This document shows, one piece after another, positions 34,196-44,587 of a stretch of DNA of 64,000 bases (its first letter is position 1; each line of letters begins with the position of its first letter). The notes beneath the pieces were generated by a model. It had not been told where the DNA came from, searched no databases, and saw nothing but the letters and a program-made list of their open reading frames with translations. A program made the translations under genes and the position numbers. Source of the DNA: Pedobacter ginsenosidimutans (GTDB taxonomy: Bacteria; Bacteroidota; Bacteroidia; Sphingobacteriales; Sphingobacteriaceae); assembly GCF_001442625.1 (NCBI RefSeq), contig NZ_LMZQ01000013.1, forward strand, positions 238,121 to 302,120. Direction: 5' to 3'.

Positions 34196-35311
34196 CTATT
34201 TGTTTAACAATGCAAAACTGCACCAAAGCACAGGTGCCTGTCCGTGCATATCTCCTGTAATCCGCTTACGATCCAGATAATACTGGCGGCTATTTTCTTT
34301 GTTTGTACCCTGACAAACCTCCCTTACATCGCCATTCACATCAATGTATTGATTAATTGCTAACCAGGCCTTTCTTGCAGCAGGTCCATACTCCTCTTCA
34401 TTTAACCAACCCTTTTTTACCCCGTTGATAAAGGCAAAAGCGAACATGGCGCTGCCCGAAGTTTCAGGCCAGCTTTCCTTATCGTCTATCAATTGCAACC
34501 ACATCCCCTCTGGGGTCTGGTACTGCTTTAAACTGGCCATCATCAGCTGAAAGGCCTTCAGTATTTTCGGTCGATCTGTATTATCTTTTGGCAAGGAACT
34601 AAGCAGTTCGGTCATTCCGGCTGCCATCCATCCGTTTCCACGGCCCCAAAAGAAAGGAACATCGGGTGCATGGTAAAACAAGCCATTTGGCCGTTGAATC
34701 GAATCGAGGTAAACGACCATTTCATGTGCCGCGCGGTCTATATATTTCCGATCTTTTGTAGCCCTGTAAGCCTGCGACTGAATATTGGTAATCATGTACA
34801 TATCGTCTATCCATAAACGCGTTTGCCAGGACAAACCCCGATCAAGTAAGGCCTGATATTCGGGTTTTACCTTAGCTGGCATTGTCCACTGCTGGTCAGC
34901 AAACCACTTCCCCATATCTAAGTACAAGGGATTCTTGGTCTGCATATAAAGCTCGAGCGGTATTGATCCAAAAATATTAGGATCTACATGGTCTGGCCTC
35001 GGCTGAAGATTCTTCTTTTCATAAAGCAATGGCCTGAACCGCTGGTCAAGCTTATGGGCTAAATCTTGATTTGAACTTACTGAGGCGAATTTCAGTGCAC
35101 CATACCAGGCACAAACCTCCGAATAGGTAATTGAACCCGGTGGTGTTGGAAATCCAAAATTGGTATGTGGAGTAGCCAGAAAATGCCGGCTAAGTTTTAA
35201 TCCAACTTCTTTTGGTTCAGCACCTTTCGGCCAGTTTTTAAAGTATTTATCCTGTGCGGATACAGGGTAATAAAATAACCCCATAATCGTCAGAAAGAGT
35301 AGTTTCTTCAT
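34196..35311 (-). CDS. GH105 family unsaturated uronyl hydrolase
   Basis: A 371-residue exported (alpha/alpha)6-barrel protein of the YteR/GH105 group. It has a signal peptide (MKKLLFLTIMGLFYYPVSAQ). The family signatures are SWQTRLWIDDMYMI, where the second Asp of the pair is the usual general acid, and VPFFWGRGNGWMAAGMTELL. It would remove terminal 4,5-unsaturated uronic acid left by a polysaccharide lyase, although no lyase is encoded here. It is co-transcribed with the GH28-like gene, 20 bases away. Its presence implies that the target glycan contains galacturonic or glucuronic acid. Confidence 0.85.
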   Translation of the reverse strand: MKKLLFLTIMGLFYYPVSAQDKYFKNWPKGAEPKEVGLKLSRHFLATPHTNFGFPTPPGSITYSEVCAWYGALKFASVSSNQDLAHKLDQRFRPLLYEKKNLQPRPDHVDPNIFGSIPLELYMQTKNPLYLDMGKWFADQQWTMPAKVKPEYQALLDRGLSWQTRLWIDDMYMITNIQSQAYRATKDRKYIDRAAHEMVVYLDSIQRPNGLFYHAPDVPFFWGRGNGWMAAGMTELLSSLPKDNTDRPKILKAFQLMMASLKQYQTPEGMWLQLIDDKESWPETSGSAMFAFAFINGVKKGWLNEEEYGPAARKAWLAINQYIDVNGDVREVCQGTNKENSRQYYLDRKRITGDMHGQAPVLWCSFALLNK

Positions 35312-35331
35312 TTTATTTATCGTTAGAAATA

Positions 35332-36918
35332 TTAATTATCTAAAACTTTTACTCCCACTGCAAAAGCAACATCTGTCATGTTCATTTCCTTTAAACTTTT
35401 CGCAGGTAATTTAGATCCTGGCATTTGAATGTTTCTAAAAGTTAAGTGACTAATCCTATTGGTATCGCTTACCCCTTTAATCTTTCCGGGTGACTTCCCA
35501 GAATCTCTGACTAATACATCTTTCACTAAAATATCTGATATAGGCCCACTTCCCTTTTTATCTCCATTCTGCATAAAAAATATCGCCCAGGTTCTATGGT
35601 CATCATTCTGATAGCTCAATTTTTCAATATCAATGTTGTTGAAGATTACATGCTTCACGTAAGAGGTTCCCCATTTGTGGTGGATTCCAATACCCACGGC
35701 AGCATCATATACCACACAATCTTTAAACGTGATATTACTTTGAGGCTGCATTACCCCCTGACCAATCTTATATCCGTAACAATATGTCCAGGAAATACAG
35801 TCTTCAAAAAGCACATTTCGCTGTGCGAGAGGCTTTCCGGGCCAGTTTCTGCATAAGTCAGTATTTTGCTCCCAGGTTTTGGTAGAAAAGGGATCGTCTA
35901 AAGCAATCCCGATAACATGTTTAACCTTCACATTTTGCGATTCAATAACATCGATACCATCGTTCTCTCCCATATCAAATCGGTTAAAGAGCTTGATATT
36001 TTGAAGAACCACATTTTTAGACCTCGTAGGAATAACAGCCCAGGCACCAGAGTTTCTAATGATTAGCCCATCTATTTCGATATTTTCTGCACCCATAATG
36101 GCCAGGATATGATTACCGATATTCCCTTTTTCAGTTGCAATCTTACCATTTCCATCTAGCGTGCCTTTCCCATATAGTTTTATATTTTTTGCGCCTCCTT
36201 TGGTATAAATCCACCAGGTAATGTCTCGTTTCTGAGAAGCCTTTCTGGCGCTTATTGTATAATCTTTGGCCACTCCCGAGAAAAGTAATACTGCTCCTGC
36301 CTCCAGGTAAAAATTAATGTTGCTCTTCAGCTCTATGTTACCAACCTTGTAAATACCTATTGGAACATAAACGGTTCCATTTTTATGCTGCGATGCATCA
36401 TTTATAGCTTGCTGAATGCTTTGCGTAGTTAAGGTATTACCGCTTGCATCTGCAGCATAAGGTTTACTCAGTACATTAAATATTCCCTTTCCACTAATAG
36501 CTGGTTTATTTACATCAGCTGCATCGGCAGCAATAACCAGTTCTTTTGTTTTATTGATTTTAACAATGAGGTATTGTCCCTTAGCTATTTTGAAATGAAG
36601 CGTATTTCCTTTTGCATCGGCCCTAACATTTAATTTCTTCGGACTGATATTATAGCTTAAAATATCTCCATCTTGCAAAGTCAACATTACATCAACAATC
36701 TCCTCATCCATCATAAAATGCGCATAATCGTATTTATCGGTATAATTCACGATGGGTGCCGGTAAGCCCAATACTGTTAAGGAATAGGTTTTTGACGCTT
36801 GATAACGGGCTGGAATTGGATATATTTCCAACGCCTTAACAGGAGTACTACCTGCCAAAAAAAAGGCAGGCAGTACAAGGAGCATTACTATTAAATTGAT
36901 TTTTTTTTTCTGATCCAT
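35332..36918 (-). CDS. GH28/GH49-like beta-helix glycosidase
   Basis: A 528-residue exported right-handed beta-helix protein. An N-terminal signal (about 1-29) and beta-sandwich domain (about 30-150) precede the helix. The helix starts at TTQSIQQAINDASQHKNGTVYVPIGIYKVGNIELKSN. Catalytic-region motifs are GENDGIDV (317-324) and IALDDPF (D341/D342), then CYGYKIGQG. The spacing resembles GH28 polygalacturonases, but the N-terminal sandwich recalls GH49/isopullulanase-type proteins. Its start codon shares one base with the GH76 stop. Exact substrate not determinable from sequence alone. Confidence 0.78.
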   Translation of the reverse strand: MDQKKKINLIVMLLVLPAFFLAGSTPVKALEIYPIPARYQASKTYSLTVLGLPAPIVNYTDKYDYAHFMMDEEIVDVMLTLQDGDILSYNISPKKLNVRADAKGNTLHFKIAKGQYLIVKINKTKELVIAADAADVNKPAISGKGIFNVLSKPYAADASGNTLTTQSIQQAINDASQHKNGTVYVPIGIYKVGNIELKSNINFYLEAGAVLLFSGVAKDYTISARKASQKRDITWWIYTKGGAKNIKLYGKGTLDGNGKIATEKGNIGNHILAIMGAENIEIDGLIIRNSGAWAVIPTRSKNVVLQNIKLFNRFDMGENDGIDVIESQNVKVKHVIGIALDDPFSTKTWEQNTDLCRNWPGKPLAQRNVLFEDCISWTYCYGYKIGQGVMQPQSNITFKDCVVYDAAVGIGIHHKWGTSYVKHVIFNNIDIEKLSYQNDDHRTWAIFFMQNGDKKGSGPISDILVKDVLVRDSGKSPGKIKGVSDTNRISHLTFRNIQMPGSKLPAKSLKEMNMTDVAFAVGVKVLDN

Positions 36919-38075
36919 TATGGCTTAAGGATATTAGCTCTCTTTAATTCATCCAGTGCTTCGAAAAGCATTACGCCGCTTAGCTGTACAGAACAATCAC
37001 CTGTTTTGCTGCCCGGTTTAGTCGCCCAATCTGGACCAAAAACATTTTCTGGTGCCCTTGTGGCTTTTGTAGCCAAACTCTGCCCGTTGTTTTTAAGATA
37101 TTTCAGGTAAAGTTCTTTCGTATAATCATCTACCGCATTCTTTAACAATAACTGGGTCATGTAGCGAATAAAAATGCCTTTAAAAAGTCCTCCATCTCCT
37201 GTATTCTCTCCTTTTAAAATTCCTGATGGTGAAAACCGCGTTTGATCGTTCATCACGTAATTGGCATTTCGAATGGCATCCTGCAAGTAAACCTTATCCT
37301 GAGTAATCAAATACAATTCTAAGCCCGCACCCAGCCACGTACCCTGGTTGTAAGTATAAATGGCCGTTTCTGAAGTATTTCCATAAGCATCCCAAACCAC
37401 ACCACGGGCAGATTCAACCACATAGGTTTTCATCCAGGTATAGATTTTCTTTGCCCAAACCAGATCGTCATCCTTTTTATCCAGCTGATACATTCTTGCG
37501 GCTATAATGGCTGCCGGGGCATTTGAACAAGCATTTTTAGAATCTGGCGATCCAGATGCCCACATAATACCACCATTTTTTACTGTAGTCCAGCCCACCT
37601 TAATCCAGGTCCAAAGCTGATCTGCGGCCTGTTTATATTCCGCATCTCCTGTAGCTTCATAAGCTCTTAAACAAGCCAGTGCCCACCACTCCATATCATC
37701 GTAAAAAGTATTTTTATAGGTATTGCCATTCTTTACATAACAGCCCTTTAACAGGGTTTTCATTTTGGTAAGGTATTTGGCATCCTTGGTTCGCTTATAT
37801 GCATCTACGTACACATCAAGTGCGTGTGCATTCCACCAGTAATTGAAACCCGTATGCCCATCATTGTTCTGATTGAAATAATTCTGCGCCTGGTTGTAGA
37901 ACTGTGCATCAAGGGCTAACTGTGCGGCATCCGCAGCCGCTGCCCAATCTACCACTGCCGGTGCCGGAACAGGTTCTGAAGGAAAAACTCTTTTTTCTTC
38001 TTTCTTACAGGCAAACATCAGGAGACTAATCAAAGCCAGTCCTGCCCATTTGATATTTTGATTTAATAATTTCAT
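36918..38075 (-). CDS. GH76 family lipoprotein (alpha-1,6-mannanase-like)
   Basis: A 385-residue surface lipoprotein (MKLLNQNIKWAGLALISLLMFAC, KKEEKR). The (alpha/alpha)6 barrel is of the GH76 type with the diagnostic adjacent Asp pair in NTFYDDMEWWALACLRAYE (D126/D127). Further GH76-like segments are NACSNAPAAIIAARMYQ and YTYNQGTWLGAGLELY. GH76 enzymes act on alpha-1,6-mannan backbones of fungal cell wall. It lies between the SusE-like gene and the GH28-like gene, so it would be displayed with the SusCDE surface complex. This is one of the firmer substrate clues for the second locus. Confidence 0.88.
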   Translation of the reverse strand: MKLLNQNIKWAGLALISLLMFACKKEEKRVFPSEPVPAPAVVDWAAAADAAQLALDAQFYNQAQNYFNQNNDGHTGFNYWWNAHALDVYVDAYKRTKDAKYLTKMKTLLKGCYVKNGNTYKNTFYDDMEWWALACLRAYEATGDAEYKQAADQLWTWIKVGWTTVKNGGIMWASGSPDSKNACSNAPAAIIAARMYQLDKKDDDLVWAKKIYTWMKTYVVESARGVVWDAYGNTSETAIYTYNQGTWLGAGLELYLITQDKVYLQDAIRNANYVMNDQTRFSPSGILKGENTGDGGLFKGIFIRYMTQLLLKNAVDDYTKELYLKYLKNNGQSLATKATRAPENVFGPDWATKPGSKTGDCSVQLSGVMLFEALDELKRANILKP

Positions 38076-38120
38076 TGGTTGAGATTTAGGCGGCTTTAAT
38101 ATTGTAAAACCGCCGATGTA

Positions 38121-39254
38121 TTATTTGAATATTACCTTATGTGTGTAGTCTGCTGCCGCCTGAAGTCTAAATTCGATATCTGTTTTTTGCGATTCGGCTG
38201 CAAATTTGAAAGTGTAATCGTACTGGCTGTTGTCTACCTCCTTTAAAAAGAAATAACTGGCCGGACTTGTAGCTGTTGCCCTTGAATTGTCCTTATTAAC
38301 ACTACCCCAGTTTTTAACTGTTACATTCCCCAAAGGATCTTTTTCGGTAACCCTGAACTTATAGCGCTCGTCTTTACCCCAGCTTTCGGTTTTCCAAACA
38401 ATAGCGACATCTGTAGCCTTCCATAAACCGGCAGCATCGTAAGTAAGTACCGTTTGGATTTTATTGTAGCCCGAAAACCAAAGCCCTACAGATTGTATCT
38501 CGGTAAATATTGCTGTAGACTTATTAAAATCCAGGTTGATGCGATAAACGGTTTTCGTTGATGCTAAACTTGTGACTTCAGTCCCCTCTTTCAACATACC
38601 TGCATCGATAACGAAACTCAACGGTGTTCCTGTAACCTTATCTACTAATTTGTAGGTTCCGGGATTTAATGAGGTATAAATTTCGAAGACACCATCAGAG
38701 AGTTTTTTAAAATTTTGCGCTTTACTGATATCTGTTCCACCTTCTGTAGCGGCACCTGTAATAAAGATATTGGCAGGATTTTCTGCAAAGCCCAGGGGTC
38801 TTTTTAACTCTAATATGCCCGAGCCTGAAGTAGCAGATACAACCCCATTAGAAGCAATAACCCTCCAAATTACCTTTCCGCTGTTCAGCTCTTTAATTCC
38901 TGCAGCATAAGCTATTTTATTCATCTCTTTATGAGATAAGGACAATTTATTTTCCGAACCCACCTTCCCTGGTATTCCTGTGTAAACGGGTTTTGTAAAG
39001 TCGCCTCCTTCTTTATCAAATACTACTTTATAAAAGGCCAGTGTGAAATTGGCGGTTGAAGCTGCATTCCACTCGAAGCTTACAACAGCATTACTTGCCG
39101 GATCTAAGTTAATGAGCGTATTATTTGCAGGTGCCACAATATTGGCAGCAACAATGCTAGTACTCACATTATCAACCTTTTCTTTCTTACAGGATAACAT
39201 AAGCACAAAGCATAGCAATCCTGTAGCATATTTATTTTTAAATATTCTGTTCAT
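38121..39254 (-). CDS. SusE-like glycan-binding lipoprotein
   Basis: A 377-residue outer-surface lipoprotein (MNRIFKNKYATGLLCFVLMLSC, KKEKV). The N-terminal SusE domain, about 35-150, starts IVAPANNTLINLDPASNAVVSFEW. Two further beta-sandwich units follow (FITGAATEGGTDISKAQNFKKLSDGVFEIYTSLNPG and a C-terminal domain). It occupies the standard SusE position 21 bases after susD and should help capture the glycan on the cell surface. It carries no catalytic motifs. Confidence 0.85.
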   Translation of the reverse strand: MNRIFKNKYATGLLCFVLMLSCKKEKVDNVSTSIVAANIVAPANNTLINLDPASNAVVSFEWNAASTANFTLAFYKVVFDKEGGDFTKPVYTGIPGKVGSENKLSLSHKEMNKIAYAAGIKELNSGKVIWRVIASNGVVSATSGSGILELKRPLGFAENPANIFITGAATEGGTDISKAQNFKKLSDGVFEIYTSLNPGTYKLVDKVTGTPLSFVIDAGMLKEGTEVTSLASTKTVYRINLDFNKSTAIFTEIQSVGLWFSGYNKIQTVLTYDAAGLWKATDVAIVWKTESWGKDERYKFRVTEKDPLGNVTVKNWGSVNKDNSRATATSPASYFFLKEVDNSQYDYTFKFAAESQKTDIEFRLQAAADYTHKVIFK

Positions 39255-39275
39255 AAAATTTCATTTAAGGGCACA

Positions 39276-41090
39276 TTACCAGCCCGGGTTACCTACAAGA
39301 TTTTTGTCTTTGTTTAATTCTGATTGAACGATGTTCCACAAGTAATTTTTCTTTAAGAAAACCCTATTTTCAAACACTACCCTTTTTTGAAAATCAGTAG
39401 ATGTGGTGGCATTAACATCCATTCCATAAAATGGCCCGGCATCAGTTTGCTCGGCAATCTTCCATCTACGGGTATCGAAATACCTGAAACTCTCAAAAGC
39501 CAGCTCTACCCTTCTTTCTTTACGAATAGCTTCTCTCCAGCTAGTCTGGTTTCCAGGCTCAGGAATCTGATTGACAGCAGAACCATACTGTGGAATTCCT
39601 GCTCTTTCTCTGATCAGGTTGATGTATTTCTTGATATCTGGATGGCCTGGAGCATATTCGTTAAGTGCCTCGGCATAGTTAAGATAGATTTCTCCCAAAC
39701 GAAAAATAATCTCAGCACGATCTGCAATCTGATCTGGACCAACCTTGCTATTGGGATTGACCATTTTCCGGACAACATAACCCGTTCTCGACCAGTTCCT
39801 TCCTGTATACTGACCACTATTACCGCCCTTATACATCTGAATTGTAATTGGAGAGGCACCTGTTCCGTTATTGTTGTTTGATGCATTGTTAATCCACTTA
39901 CTGAGGTTGAATGTTATATTTACATAAAAACGTGGTTCACGGTTTACATACATATTAGATGTACCTGCCGCATAGTAATTATTGGCAGTTGCATTGGTTC
40001 CGTTTTCTGTATAGCCCGATAAGGGATCATCAATAGATCTGCCGTTTGCTGTAAAGAAGGCATCAACCGCTTGCTGTGTTGCTCCCCATGATGACCAACC
40101 CCCTAAAATATAAGGAGATCCATTCTTATCAATGGAATAGAGCTTATCGGATGTTAATCTACACAAAATCACCTCTGAATTCCAATCCTTTATCCAGAGG
40201 TTTTTTAACGACTCGTAAGGCTTGATATTTCCAGTACCATCTAACTCTTTATATAAACTATAATCGGGCATATCGATTAGTTCCTTAGAAGCATCGGCTG
40301 CTTTCTTCCATTTGTTTATATCTAAATTTTGGTTAATTAACCCCTTACCGTCCAAATTTTTAAAATTCGCATAATCGGTATTGCCATTATATAGCGGACT
40401 AGCTGCATACAACAAGGTTCTGGATTTTACAGCAAGGGCCATTCCCTTTTTCCATCGGCCATACTCGCGTGTATTCCCTTGTGAAACAGGAAGGTCCAGG
40501 ATAGCTTTATCTAGTTCGGAAACAATGTAATCTACACACTCATCGTAGCTATTACGGGGGAGGTTAAAATCATCGATACTTGCATCTGGTGGGATAGGTA
40601 AATCAGGTAAAATGATCACCGGCCCATATTGTGCAATAAGGCACGAATAAAAATAAGCTCTTAATGCCCGGGCTTCTGCCACGTATTGTTTGATCAGCTG
40701 AGGCTCAATTTCTGGATTTTCCGGAACACGTTGCATAAAATATGATGCTCTTCTGATTCCCTGATAATAGTTATTCCAAAAATTATAATCTCCTCTGTTT
40801 TTATCCCAGCTTCCCAGGTTCATAGAATAAGTAGGATAGTCGTTATAAGTAACATCTGCCTCATCAGATAAACCTGCCCAAGGACTTTGTGTATTCCAAT
40901 CAGCATTCGACTTGATATAAGAATAAACTCCTGCGAGGTATTTTTCGCTCTCCAGCTTCTTTTTAAATACGTCATCAATAGTTTGCTTATCATCTGGCAC
41001 CTGATCCAAAAACTTTTTACAGGCAGTTAAAGTGCTGATCACCATCAAGACCATTGTCACTTTAAAAAATATATTTCTTTTCATATCCAA
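39276..41090 (-). CDS. SusD/RagB-family nutrient-binding lipoprotein
   Basis: A 604-residue outer-membrane lipoprotein of the classical RagB/SusD type. The signal is MDMKRNIFFKVTMVLMVISTLTAC. Early residues read KKFLDQVPDDKQTIDDVFKKKLESEKYLAGVYSYI, then the helical tetratricopeptide body (RALRAYFYSCLIAQYGPVIILPD). The C-terminal signature is IFRLGEIYLNYAEALNEY...LIRERAGIPQYG and IRKERRVELAFESFRYFDTRRWK. It forms the lid of the SusC encoded 14 bases upstream. Confidence 0.96.
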   Translation of the reverse strand: MDMKRNIFFKVTMVLMVISTLTACKKFLDQVPDDKQTIDDVFKKKLESEKYLAGVYSYIKSNADWNTQSPWAGLSDEADVTYNDYPTYSMNLGSWDKNRGDYNFWNNYYQGIRRASYFMQRVPENPEIEPQLIKQYVAEARALRAYFYSCLIAQYGPVIILPDLPIPPDASIDDFNLPRNSYDECVDYIVSELDKAILDLPVSQGNTREYGRWKKGMALAVKSRTLLYAASPLYNGNTDYANFKNLDGKGLINQNLDINKWKKAADASKELIDMPDYSLYKELDGTGNIKPYESLKNLWIKDWNSEVILCRLTSDKLYSIDKNGSPYILGGWSSWGATQQAVDAFFTANGRSIDDPLSGYTENGTNATANNYYAAGTSNMYVNREPRFYVNITFNLSKWINNASNNNNGTGASPITIQMYKGGNSGQYTGRNWSRTGYVVRKMVNPNSKVGPDQIADRAEIIFRLGEIYLNYAEALNEYAPGHPDIKKYINLIRERAGIPQYGSAVNQIPEPGNQTSWREAIRKERRVELAFESFRYFDTRRWKIAEQTDAGPFYGMDVNATTSTDFQKRVVFENRVFLKKNYLWNIVQSELNKDKNLVGNPGW

Positions 41091-41104
41091 CGGATTTTTA
41101 TCAT

Positions 41105-44100
41105 TTAAAAAGTTGCACTTACACCCAAACTATAGGTTTTGATATTGGGATAGGTTGTTCCTGACCCTCCACCTAATTCTGGATCCCAATATTTGAATGG
41201 ACTGAATGTAAACAGGTTATAACCAATAAAGTAGAGCCTTAAGCGTTGCATACCTAAAGTGCTGATCATCGGTTTGGGAAAGGTGTATCCAAAATCAAGT
41301 GTTTTAAGTCGTAAGAAGCGACCGTTCATCAGGAAATGTGAATTAGTTGAAGAATAATTCTGATTAATATCAGCACCATAGGAAAGCCTTGGGTAAAAAG
41401 CATCCTGGCTCGGATTCTGAGGTGTCCATCTATCTAAAACATTAGCATATAAGCTCCCTCGAGCAGATCCATTTCTGAAAGGCATAAAAGCTGATGAGAA
41501 ATAAAAATCAACTGAACCTACACCTTGAAAAAAAGCACCCAATGAAAATCCCTTATATCCTATGGTTGTTCCAAATCCGTATAATATTTGTGGAACCTGA
41601 TTTTTACCAATAAAAGTCATGTCGTCAGCATTAATTACCCCATCGCCATTTAGATCACTAAATTTTAGGTCACCAGCCTGTACAATACCTGTAGTCCTGG
41701 CAATTGCCGGATTGTCTATTTCTGCCTGGGTGTAAAAACCATCTGCAATATAACCTAACCTATTATAAACAGATTGGCCTCTGCTTTGCTGCCATGGAAA
41801 TGCAGGTGTTGGCGTGTCATCTTCAATTATTTTATTTTTGTTATAGGTAAATGTTCCCTGAAGTGACAATGAAAAAGCACCAAAGTTTTTATCAAAATTC
41901 CCGGTAAAATCAATTCCTTTTGCCTCTGTAACCCCCAGGTTACCCAACAAATTGTTTCTCACCCCCACAAAATCCGGTACGCCTTTCCTATCTGTAAAGA
42001 TATTTTCCCTTTTACGGGTAAATACATCAAACTGTAGGCTTAACGCATTGTTCCAGGTTTTTAACTCTAAACCTAAGTTTAAATCTTTCTCTGTTTCCCA
42101 GGTTGCATCTACCGGGTAATCTGCAATATCGATTCCGGTTAGTAAATTATCGTTTCTTACCTGACCGAATTGATATTCCCCACTACTGCCAACCGTACCT
42201 ACGTAAGAAAAGCGTCTTCCTCCAATGTTACTGCTTCCTACTATCCCGTAAGAACCTCTCAATTTCAATAACTGAAAAACATTTTTGATGTTACCAAAAA
42301 ACTTTTCATTAGATATCACCCATCCTCCGGCAAATGAAGGGAAGAAACCATAACGTTTGTTGGGCGCAAAATTCTCTGCACCATTATATCCAAAGGTGGC
42401 TTCTGCAAGATAACGGTCATCAAAAGAATATGTAAAGCGCCCTACTGCACCTAAGCTACGGTAAGGAATGGAGCCGATTAGATCGCCCGCTGTGGCACTT
42501 ACTTTATCACTTTGGTAATAAAGTGCTAAACCACCAAGCTTATGTTTCCCGAAAGTACGTGCGTAATTAATTGCCCCTTCCAGATAAAATTGTCTGCTAC
42601 CACCATTGCTTCTCGAAAAAGATAAATAATCCTGACCAGGATTAATGCTGCTGTAAACCAATTCGCCATTGGCATTGCGAGTGGTTGCGTAATAGGTTGT
42701 TGGCGTTTTAATTCTTGCCAGGGTATTCGAATTGATGGCATCAAACGAATAAAGTATATGAGATGATAAACCCTTTACCAATGAACCTAAATCTTGTGTT
42801 ACCCTAATATCAGACATTATCTGATTTTCGTAAGTAGTCTGATATCCCCGGTTGGTTAACATGGCGTACGGACTGTTCAATCCGCCACCTGTAGATAAAA
42901 AAGGTTCCCTGTTATCCGGATACATGGTTGGATATAGAATGGGATAGGTCTTTAAAGCCATATCAAAAATCTCAGAAGCATTTTTTCCTGGATAATTCCC
43001 GTTTGAAATCCAGCCTTTGATACCTAAATCTATAGTGGTGCTCTTTGTGGCTTTTATGTTAAGCGCAGAACTAAAGTTAACCCTCGAAAACTTTATCGAG
43101 GAGTTATACTGCTGTAATCCGTTCGTGGTGAACAAACCTGTCTCATCGTAATATCCACCTGAAACATAAAAAGTAGATTTTTCTCCGCCTCCCCTCACGC
43201 TTAGATTTGCCTTACGGTTATGGCCAAAATCATTAAATATTTCATCAAACCAGTTTACATTGGGATATAAATAGGGATCAACCTGCGTAAATGTTTTATT
43301 AATCATGTCTTCCGAATATATCGGATTGCCTCCACGAGTGGTAGAGGCCTCGTTGGCCATCTGCATATAGGTTACACCATCAGCAATTTCAGGAATTCGG
43401 GTAAACTGGGTAAGGCCCTGATAATAATCCAGACTAAGATCTGTACGACCTGCTTTTCCGCGTTTGGTAGTGATGAGAATTACTCCATTAGCCCCCCTTA
43501 CACCATATACTGAAGTAGAAGAAGCATCTTTTAATATGGAAAAGCTTTCTATGTCATTAGGATCAATATTACTAAAGGCACGTTCTACTCCATCTACTAA
43601 AATTAAAGGGGTATTATTTCCAGTGGATATTACCCCCCTAATCCATAAATCAGCTCCATCCCTGCCTGGCTCACCGCTACGCTGCACACCTACAAGTCCT
43701 GATACCCGACCCGCCAGAACGGTAGAAATATTAGCTACAGGTTGCTTTAAGGATTCAACATCCATTGTTGATTGTGCACCCAAAGTTTCAATCTTTCTTT
43801 GTTTTTGCCCGAAAGCAACGACCACTACCTCATTTAAAGAATTGTCAATAGGTTTTAAGATAACGGTGATACTCTTTCTCTTTTCAACAGGCACCTCCTT
43901 ACTCTCATATCCAATATAGCTGATCAATAGTGTGGCATTTTCATCTACTTTAATTTTAAATTCTCCACTCGGATTGGTGGCAACAGTTAAGGTTCCACCC
44001 TTTATTTTTACCGTAGCCCCTGGAATAGCCTGACCTGTTTCATCAAGAACTTTACCCTGCACAGTAATTTCGTCTGCATTTAATTTCGATTCAGCCATTC

Positions 44101-44458
44101 GCTTGCGTAAAACAATGGTTCTCTGATCAATAACATAAGTAAATGGCTGACCTTCAAAGCATTTTTGCAAGACACTTAAAAACGGCTCGTTTACAGCATT
44201 TAATGTTATTGGATTACCTGATCTTATCAGTTCATCTTCATAGTAAAAATTGTAATTACTTTGTGCACGTAATACTTTTAAAACTTGAGCAATTGAAGCT
44301 TTGTTAACGCTTAAATTGATATTTTGAGCGTGGATATTTGCATTCAGCTGTAGCACGAAAGCAAGCATTAAAATCACGATAAATTTCATTCGGAGGAGAA
44401 ATTTAAATGACATGGAGGGTTGCCCACAGCATGTAGTTGTGTTAAAAATTTTATACAT
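41105..44458 (-). CDS. SusC/RagA transporter with STN signalling domain
   Basis: A 1117-residue TonB-linked outer-membrane transporter. After the signal (about 1-45) comes an STN domain (INLSVNKASIAQVLKVLRAQSNYNFYYEDELI), the part that contacts FecR. A carboxypeptidase-regulatory-like domain follows at about 130-210 (VQGKVLDETGQAIPGATVKIKG), then the plug (VSGLVGVQRSGEPGRDGADLWIRG, SILKDASSTSVYGVRGANGVILITTKRGKAG) and the barrel. The STN domain and the upstream fecR/sigma genes indicate substrate-induced trans-envelope signalling, in contrast to the LacI-controlled SusC at 12554-15811. The 129-base gap to fecR contains a prominent hairpin. Confidence 0.96.
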   Translation of the reverse strand: MYKIFNTTTCCGQPSMSFKFLLRMKFIVILMLAFVLQLNANIHAQNINLSVNKASIAQVLKVLRAQSNYNFYYEDELIRSGNPITLNAVNEPFLSVLQKCFEGQPFTYVIDQRTIVLRKRMAESKLNADEITVQGKVLDETGQAIPGATVKIKGGTLTVATNPSGEFKIKVDENATLLISYIGYESKEVPVEKRKSITVILKPIDNSLNEVVVVAFGQKQRKIETLGAQSTMDVESLKQPVANISTVLAGRVSGLVGVQRSGEPGRDGADLWIRGVISTGNNTPLILVDGVERAFSNIDPNDIESFSILKDASSTSVYGVRGANGVILITTKRGKAGRTDLSLDYYQGLTQFTRIPEIADGVTYMQMANEASTTRGGNPIYSEDMINKTFTQVDPYLYPNVNWFDEIFNDFGHNRKANLSVRGGGEKSTFYVSGGYYDETGLFTTNGLQQYNSSIKFSRVNFSSALNIKATKSTTIDLGIKGWISNGNYPGKNASEIFDMALKTYPILYPTMYPDNREPFLSTGGGLNSPYAMLTNRGYQTTYENQIMSDIRVTQDLGSLVKGLSSHILYSFDAINSNTLARIKTPTTYYATTRNANGELVYSSINPGQDYLSFSRSNGGSRQFYLEGAINYARTFGKHKLGGLALYYQSDKVSATAGDLIGSIPYRSLGAVGRFTYSFDDRYLAEATFGYNGAENFAPNKRYGFFPSFAGGWVISNEKFFGNIKNVFQLLKLRGSYGIVGSSNIGGRRFSYVGTVGSSGEYQFGQVRNDNLLTGIDIADYPVDATWETEKDLNLGLELKTWNNALSLQFDVFTRKRENIFTDRKGVPDFVGVRNNLLGNLGVTEAKGIDFTGNFDKNFGAFSLSLQGTFTYNKNKIIEDDTPTPAFPWQQSRGQSVYNRLGYIADGFYTQAEIDNPAIARTTGIVQAGDLKFSDLNGDGVINADDMTFIGKNQVPQILYGFGTTIGYKGFSLGAFFQGVGSVDFYFSSAFMPFRNGSARGSLYANVLDRWTPQNPSQDAFYPRLSYGADINQNYSSTNSHFLMNGRFLRLKTLDFGYTFPKPMISTLGMQRLRLYFIGYNLFTFSPFKYWDPELGGGSGTTYPNIKTYSLGVSATF

Positions 44459-44530
44459 TTGGTTAGTAAGTTAAAGTATAACTTGTTCGGAAAATAGGTT
44501 TATTTGATTTGCATTTTGGCTTTTGCCATC

Positions 44531-44567
44531 GACCTGGAGTGGCTCCAATCACTTCGGGTCTTTTTTT
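44531..44567. other. Hairpin between fecR and STN-susC
   Basis: GACCTGGAGTG pairs with CACTTCGGGTC (11 bp, two G-U pairs) around an 8-base loop and is followed on the + strand by seven T residues. Both flanking genes are on the minus strand, so in their mRNA the structure reads as an A7 tract followed by the hairpin, 20 bases after the fecR stop. A similar element occurs at 52795-52828. Confidence 0.55.
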
Positions 44568-44587
44568 AAAGCCGGTTTGGGTAAGGG

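Noticed and set aside
37806..37817. TACGTACACATC, resembling the LacI operator core
   Set aside because: It lies inside the GH76 coding sequence, lacks the flanking half-site symmetry, and is explained by the codons for the peptide DVYVD.
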